Of a stretch of DNA of 64,000 bases, positions 57,901 to 64,000 are shown piece after piece; positions within the stretch are counted from its first letter, which is position 1, and the number at the start of each line of letters is the position of its first letter. The DNA is from Rhynchonema sp. JSB1_4 (Eukaryota > Nematoda > Chromadorea > Monhysterida > Xyalidae): positions 1-64,000 of the forward strand of contig JASAMV010002809.1 of NCBI GenBank assembly GCA_030248065.1, written 5' to 3'. The notes beneath the pieces are model-generated. The model saw nothing but the letters and a program-made list of their open reading frames with translations, was not told the origin of the DNA and searched no databases. A program made the translations under genes and the position numbers.

Positions 57901-60900
57901 CTCCCCCTCCCCCCCTCCCCCCATGTTACCACCGATCGTCCGTCACGTGACAGTTCGTTGCTGAACGATCATGTTTGGTCGCCGGCCAGTTCAAATGCTG
58001 CTCCCGTTAATCCATTGGTTGGTCCATATTTACAGACAATTGTCTGTGATTCAGTGCTGTAGTTGGGTTCGGTTTGGGGGGACAGCATATCTGCACGAAC
58101 TAGGACATCAATTTTTGTCGAGCCCCAGATTTTTGACCGAGATCATCTATCTGTCGTCAACACATTCCGGCTCCCAAACACCCTGGCCAATCTGTCCTGT
58201 CTACTGTGGATATCTCCCTCTCCCCAGCACTGTTCGTGCCATCTAATAGCACATGTTCCAAACTTTGGTCGACCGCCTTCCCCTGCAGCCAGCTGGGCCT
58301 ACCAAATCCCATTGCCCATATCCTCCCCCCAGACCGCCAGTTTGATCATCCACATTGATACACAAAATAATTCGCAATCAAAGAGATTGGACCGTCTGTC
58401 TAACGTTGCGATGCGCGTGACACTGGATCGAGTGATGGGCGAGCCAGCGACGTGGCGCACGAAACGGCACGCACATCTCGCACAATATATAGACGCGATG
58501 AAACATCACCGAACTGACGCCAGCCGAGTGCTTGTTAGCACAGCTGTTGACCAATCGATTGTGGAAAGCGATGAGGTGATTTGTTTTGGTTGATTGGATA
58601 ATCAATAAATAATAGTAAATGTGTGGGTTTTTTTGTGGCGGTGCACGATCGTGTATGGATTGTACGTGCATTCTCGTTAATATTTTGATCATCGATTGAA
58701 ACTGCAATGCAGCTTTGTGCCAACGTTCAGAACCTGGCCAGCCGTATCGAGTCTTGGACCACTTTGCAGCAAGAATATGCAATTATGGACGACCTGCTGG
58801 ACTGCCTTATGGTAAGTTTGGCGGAATTCTTTTTAGTGTGTGTAGCGTTTTATTGGATCTTGTGGGTGCCTGCCTGCCGGCCCACCTTTGTTTCGAGTGC
58901 GTTGTTGCTCCTGTTGTCATCATGTACGGTACTTTGCTGACCTTGCAACCTGCTATAATGTTAGACAAATTAGTATACCTTACCGGGTCAGGGCAACGAC
59001 ACCGACTTGATTCGACAGCATCGCGACCAAAATAGCGAGCTCACATTCCGCGTACATTCGGCGATCGAGCCGCATTTGCGCACAATCGCACTGGAAATGG
59101 CTGCGGTGGCCGTGCATGTAGACAGATGTCAGACGTTTGTCAATGGTGCGCAGGGGCAGCGGGAGGAGTTGTTTGCCAAATGTCTTTTGATAATCTAGTG
59201 CTTCAGGTATCAGGGTGTTATCCCTACCCCAGGTGGCCGTCAAAAATGCCAAAAAAAAGCGAAAACAAAAAAACGCCGAAAAAATGCCGATAACAAAAAA
59301 TGTCGGGGATTCACCCATAAGTGAAACATCACCCCACACCACAATTGTAAAATTGGGAAACCTGCCCAAATAAAGGAAACGGTCACAGAAGTACAGCTGC
59401 CAATGCCTTCATTCAGGGTGAGGGAGTCCAGCCTGTACCCCGTCCTCAAACCTGCGTAGCAGGCCAGCTAACTAAACTTTCTGGTGCCGGACCCGTCCAG
59501 GAATAGTAACACTACGCTAACATAAGCCCGATTTCGGAGGTGGTAGCTTAGTGAAACATTAATACGTAGCTGCTGGTTTGGGGAACCTTGCACGGTGTGG
59601 AACACAACGTGGTGCATGAGGATTTCTCTTTCTTTTCGTTTTGCTAATGCACCAACTCCGAAATCGGGCTCTTGTTGACGTAGTTTGCCTTTAGCTTGCT
59701 TTCTTGCTTGAGCTACATCACTTGTTCGTCACTGTAATGGGCCATAATTTGCTATCACTGAACCAGGTTGGTTAGCCGACCTGCTATCTCATAACCACAC
59801 CGATTCTGGAAGTTGATTATCCTGATCCTATCACAATATTCGCAGACTACGGCCAACCGTACAACGGCCAAGTGGTGTGTGCGTTCAGTTCGGCGCTGCA
59901 ACGAGTGTTGACGCAACATCACACATTGGTGGTTGAAACATCGGATGTGCTCAGAACCAAGAAACGATTGCGACACGTCACGCTCAGACAGGTTTGTTTG
60001 GTAAAGGCATCGAGTTACTGGCGTTTTATTCATGTTGAATGCCTGAACTGAATTACGTCGCCCGGATGTGATCAGGTTCGATACTAGATCTGTTCGCATC
60101 GCAACGAAGAAATATAACCGAAACATTTGTGGTTGCAGATTAACGATGATCAACGGATGGGCGCTATGCGAACCACGTTAGATACATTGGCAAGGCTTTG
60201 TGACCATATACAAAAGGTTGAACATTATACAGAATAAATTTACATTCCGAGAAAGGCTGACAAATTTACAAGAACCAATGTTGATTTTCATCATCATTGT
60301 GCCATTTCTTTCAGTGCAAATTGATTGGCGGCGCAGTCATATCGCTGCTCCATTCCACTCTGTCGAACTCGCTTTACGCTGGTGCTGAAACCAAAGACTG
60401 TTTGTTGACGATATTGAGCGAAATGTCGAGATCCTGGTTTGATATGCTGACCATTTGGATGCGCTACGGCAAATGCCGGGATCCGGCGCTGGAGGTATAA
60501 AATGTTGGGGATTACTTTTTTGTATCTTATTGGAATTTTTTGTTGGCGAATTGTGCGAAAAACAATCAATTTTCATCTGCCCCTTCAGTTCGTTGTCTGG
60601 GACAATCGTGACCTGATGCTGCAAGGCGTCGCGCCATCAGAATCGGACTCGAGATTATTTGACGATGATCATGAAAGGTACGCCACCGTTCACCAGTTGT
60701 CTTGCCGTTTCATGTTCATGTGTGTATCTACATTGTGTGTGTGTAGCCCAAGCTGTGATTTTAGATGGCGTCGTGATATCATGCCCATTGATTGCCACTG
60801 GACAAACAACATTTCCATAAACCCACCGTTCTGTCTCTTTTCAGCTGGTCACTGGATGAACGATTTGAGTTCATCGACGACCTGTGTCCGGACTTTCTGC

Positions 60901-63900
60901 GTGCGGCCAGGCAGCACATTGCCACCGGTGGCAAATATGTGAACGTGCTGCAACAAATGGGTGAGTGGATGACGTTTCGTTCGGTTGGTTGTATTCAGTG
61001 CTGTGGCTGCTTCCGTGGGCGACATACCGTAGTTTGGGACCAAAAATTCGAGGGAGACACCCGAGTACCGCACCCAGGATTTCTTTTTCTTGGGGGACGG
61101 GGTGGTTTATTTTAAGGGGTTGGGTGGTGGAAGACACTGTGCCATATTAATTTTGTTGGGATTGGATTTTTGCGGGTTGCAATGCGCATAAATCAGCGTG
61201 CAAATTTTTTTTGTCCATCTGAAATGCGATAGAATGAGAATCGCTCCACTAACTTTATAAGTGTCTCGTGCAAATGGCGTAATTACTAATCCATTACACC
61301 AATCATGGAATAAAAATTCTCAAACAATGGAATTTCTAATGTTATTTGTTTGCAGGCGGTCGTTTCCATATTCCAAATGACGTAAGTGAACTCGCGTACA
61401 ATGAACACATCGCGACAACGTTGGTGTGCGTGGAACGATTGAGCGATGCTGCCAGCAAACAATTGTTGGTCGTGTTGCGACGTGACCGACGATTGGATGC
61501 GTTCTTTGAGTTGGTTTGATCTCGGAATGGTTTGGGATGTTCCGTTTCTTGGTCTGGACTGAAATCAGGTCAGCTAACTACAGGACGCAAGTCAAACACG
61601 GCGATCTGGTCCAACCCGGCCTTGCCTTGGTCAAAAGTTTGTTTGTTAGCTGACTGCGTGAGAACACCTTTTGAACTGGTCCAAATTAGTGGCGCCAATG
61701 AACCTAAATTGCAAAGAGTTACGCTACAGAGCAGGAACGGACCCGGTAGATCACGGTGATCAACATGGGCAGTGATCCCATTGAGAAGCTGCACGAAATA
61801 CAGCGGTGCCAAGTTTATGTGGTGATATTTTCAGCTCGATGAAGCTGTTCTACCTGCTGGGTCGTGGTGAGTGGGCGGATGACTTTCTGCGTGCGGCCCG
61901 CTACGAACTCGACAAACGTGTCATGGGTTAGGTGGATGGATTCCGTCGATTCTGAGATTTGTGTATTTGTCGGAAGTTCAAAAAATATGTTTTTATTCAT
62001 CTTCAGATGTACAAGTCCATCGTGTGCAAAAGGCGCTGCTCGAGGCCATCCGTCAATGTTCGGCCAGCAGCGATCCATTCGCCTCATCGTTCGGTGTCAC
62101 ATTCTCACAGAACAATCTCACCACTTATCTATCTACCATTATTACGATTGGCTCCGATTCGAGTATGTTTGTCTGTCTGACTGGATCGGGACTTATTTTT
62201 GTGTGATTCAAATGCATTTAGTCATGTAATGAATCAATGATAATGTTTCAGTCTCTCGGGTGAACGCAGTGGTCGAACCGGACGCAGAGTTGTGTGCGGC
62301 AGATGGCTTCCACCCGGCAGTCCATATTGAATGGCCATTGACGATGGTGTTCGATGCGCCGAGGGTCACTCTGTACACGATACTGTTCAGACGATTGTTC
62401 ACGTTCGCTCGGCTGAATCTCAGATTGAATCGGTGCGTTTTTTATTCGGTTATGTTGTCTGCTGTCGTGAAACGGGAGACAAAGCTACCCTCACAGAGAA
62501 GAAATGTCATTTTTCTTACGCCCATTTAGTGTCGCTTTTTCAAAATAGTCAGCCGTGATACACAAATTGCCACAAATTTAAAAAAAACGAAAAACAAGCA
62601 AAAACGGAGATCTTCCAAATCGCTACCTAAATCAGACCACTTTATTGCACATTTATTGCAGTTTATGGCGTCGACGGAACAAACGCGAGCGCGACTTTGT
62701 CAAACACGTGACGTGTCAGTCGATGACTATGTTTGTCGACAATTACCTCACCTATTGCTATGATGATGTTATCGAACCGAACTGGGCCCTGTTCCAAAAT
62801 CATTTGAATCAGGTATGTATATTGTGCTGTCTGCTTTTTGTTCGGTTGACATGGTCGATTCTCTCACTGTAAATAATCCAATGGAAATTCGGGTGACCTT
62901 GCGTTGCAGGTTGCAGCACTCTTTGAATTTTTTTGATTAAACTTGTCTTTTCAACTCCAGTTCTTTCTCACGTTCATTCTGTCCATTCAATATGTTCGTT
63001 CACGTGTTGTTGTCTGACAATGTCCCTCGCCAAGCTGCCACCAAACGCCCACCCAATTCAGGCCACCACCATCGAGGCTCTATTGGCAGCGCACAATAAT
63101 TTCCTGAACAAATGCGTCAAATCGTGCTTATTAATCGATCAATCACTGGTGGATTTGATGCACAAATGTGTGACGCTGATTAGGAATTTCATTGATGAAC
63201 GAGTGGTTGGTGGGCTGATGTTGTGTTAGCTTTTTTGTTTTCTTACCTTTTCACAATGTGATGAAGCCCTTCCCACCCACCGTGGCTATGTACTATATTG
63301 TACATCATGGCGCATATGACGGGCAAAACTGGCGAAGCGAGTGCCCATCATCACAGCGGTTTACCAAAGCACAGCCCGTCCTAATAAACGGATTGCTTGT
63401 GGCAGTGAAGGCCCAAGCCAAAGCCTAAACCTTTACGTCCATAAAACCTGCTGCCTGGTGCAAAAGCAGTATCACCGGTGTTTTTTGCTGCTATCCGTTG
63501 CGCTACGTTATATGCACACCCGAAGAAGGCTGAAAGGTCACAAGCCAGTCACTGAGGTGTCTGTAACTTCTCCACGCAACATGATGTTTCAGCACCCAAT
63601 TTCGTCGTGTCTGTTCGCGTTCAGTCACTACATCGACCAAATCATCGTCGAGCTGCCCAGCCTTGGTGTGACTGGTGACGGACGATCCAGGAACTGGATA
63701 CATTTCAAATCACGGTCGGCAGATTTTTGGGCCATTTGATTTTATTTTGCATTTTTTTACTGATTCGTAGACACCGCCAGTTTTGCTTTCAGACTCGAAA
63801 AAGCCAAAGTGCCGGATTATGTGCTCGACCGATATCGACCCAAAACGAAACCGAAACCGCGTGTGATCGACGCTGAGTTGGTGGCTGAAACGGAGGGCAG

Positions 63901-63910
63901 TGTGGTGTGA
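54951..63910 (+). CDS. TUBGCP2: TUBGCP2: gamma-tubulin complex component 2
   Basis: Exons 54951-55021, 55118-55205, 55263-55345, 55621-55751, 56397-56537, about 58341-58575 (5' end unresolved), 58713-58811, 58992-59145, 59846-59991, 60139-60216, 60315-60494, 60589-60677, 60845-60960, 61356-61500, 61835-61926, 62007-62162, 62252-62432, 62662-62812, 63062-63202, 63593-63714 and 63793-63910 give about 900 aa (human 902). GCP2 landmarks: VNEF at the start, YAIMDDLLDCL, YNGQVVCAFSSALQRVL, ISLLHSTLS, RAARQHIATGGKYVNVLQQMG (GRIP1), SMKLFYLLGRGEWADDF, EWPLTMVFDAPRVTLYTILFRRLF (GRIP2) and DVIEPNW. With GCP3 it caps gamma-tubulin to nucleate microtubules. The exon at 58341 does not match the phase of 56537, so one exon or boundary in the 56.5-58.3 kb stretch is missing. 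Confidence 0.92.
56736..56943. mobile_element. Self-similar element filled with GCGGATTAGC
   Basis: GGCCGCATTCACAATGCAGCG on the left, GCGCTCACAATGCAC on the right. The left half has about six GCGGATTAGCGG words, and the right half their inverse CCGCTAATCCGC. In a TUBGCP2 intron. Confidence 0.65.
57150..57297. mobile_element. GTCAAC-family palindromic MITE
   Basis: GTGGTCAACTCAAGTGGTC on the left and GACCACTTGAGTTGACCAT on the right. The core ATGCCATGTATTATTTCTCG is shared with 18510-18635. In a TUBGCP2 intron. Confidence 0.65.
57540..57930 (+). repeat. C-rich/A-rich low-complexity block
   Basis: Long C runs (up to 14) separated by A- and T-rich words, with very little G. This is the stretch where one TUBGCP2 exon is unaccounted for, so assembly error could hide it. 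Confidence 0.5.
59504..59693. mobile_element. MITE, family of 28621-28812
   Basis: TAGTAACACTACGCTAACAT at the left and GTTGACGTAGTTTGCCTTTA at the right, with the shared core GGTGCATGAGGATTTCTCTT. In a TUBGCP2 intron. Confidence 0.7.
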
Positions 63911-64000
63911 GGAAGTCTTTGTGCGAATCTGTTGTCCGGTTTATACTTGAATGTTTGTAAGTTGTTCGTTTGCTTTGCACGCCATTCCTGTGACTTACTG

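Noticed and set aside
58713..59198. Resemblance of LCANVQNL...LQQEYAIMDDLLDCL to the coiled coil of mitochondrial release factors
   Set aside because: No GGQ domain follows, while the next exon joins in phase and aligns with TUBGCP2; DDLL.CL fits the GCP2 EDLLYVL segment.

Overview
This is a eukaryotic (animal) window with intron-bearing genes and a very heavy load of DNA transposons. Six-frame reading plus GT-AG splicing with consistent phase lets me rebuild nine multi-exon genes. The gene set (a DUF268 protein, a GT92/DUF23 glycosyltransferase, divergent GT31 paralogues and a GT11 fucosyltransferase-like protein, all families expanded in nematodes) suggests a nematode or close relative. That assignment is inference, because nothing in the window names the species.

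Layout. 1-2.1 kb (+): a METTL21A-type HSP70 lysine methyltransferase. 3.0-14.0 kb (-): four glycosyltransferase-like genes, namely two tandem GT31-like paralogues, one GT92-like gene and a third GT31-like gene with a tRNA-like hairpin element in intron 1. 15.2-16.8 kb (-): a 329-aa multi-pass membrane protein I do not recognise. 19.5-22.1 kb (-): a DUF268 protein. 25.5-28.2 kb (-): a GT11 alpha-1,2-fucosyltransferase-like protein. 37.0-38.1 kb (-): a small secreted cysteine-rich protein. 39.1-54.3 kb (+): CCT4 (TCP-1 delta), 15 exons, with introns swollen by nested transposons. 55.0-63.9 kb (+): TUBGCP2 (gamma-tubulin complex component 2), about 21 exons.

How they relate. Six of the minus-strand genes between 3 and 28 kb encode putative Golgi or ER glycan-building enzymes or methyltransferase-like proteins, most with N-terminal signal anchors, so this looks like a glycan-modification neighbourhood. 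Several lack the usual metal-binding acidic motif. The plus-strand genes are housekeeping: CCT4 folds actin and tubulin, TUBGCP2 nucleates microtubules, and METTL21A methylates HSP70.

Mobile DNA. Between genes and inside introns there are Helitron-like ends, TIR elements with TA, TTAA, 4-bp and 8-bp target duplications, a 2.7-kb foldback palindrome with internal tandem arrays (32.3-35.0 kb), a LINE 3' end, and a 1.24-kb LTR element with 79-bp identical LTRs that carries one ORF. The most striking pattern is a family of hAT-like elements (CAGNG ends, perfect 8-bp duplications). Each is filled with its own short internal motif repeated in both orientations, and they are nested several deep in CCT4 introns. 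Exon coordinates come from manual splicing; ends marked tentative are the weakest part.
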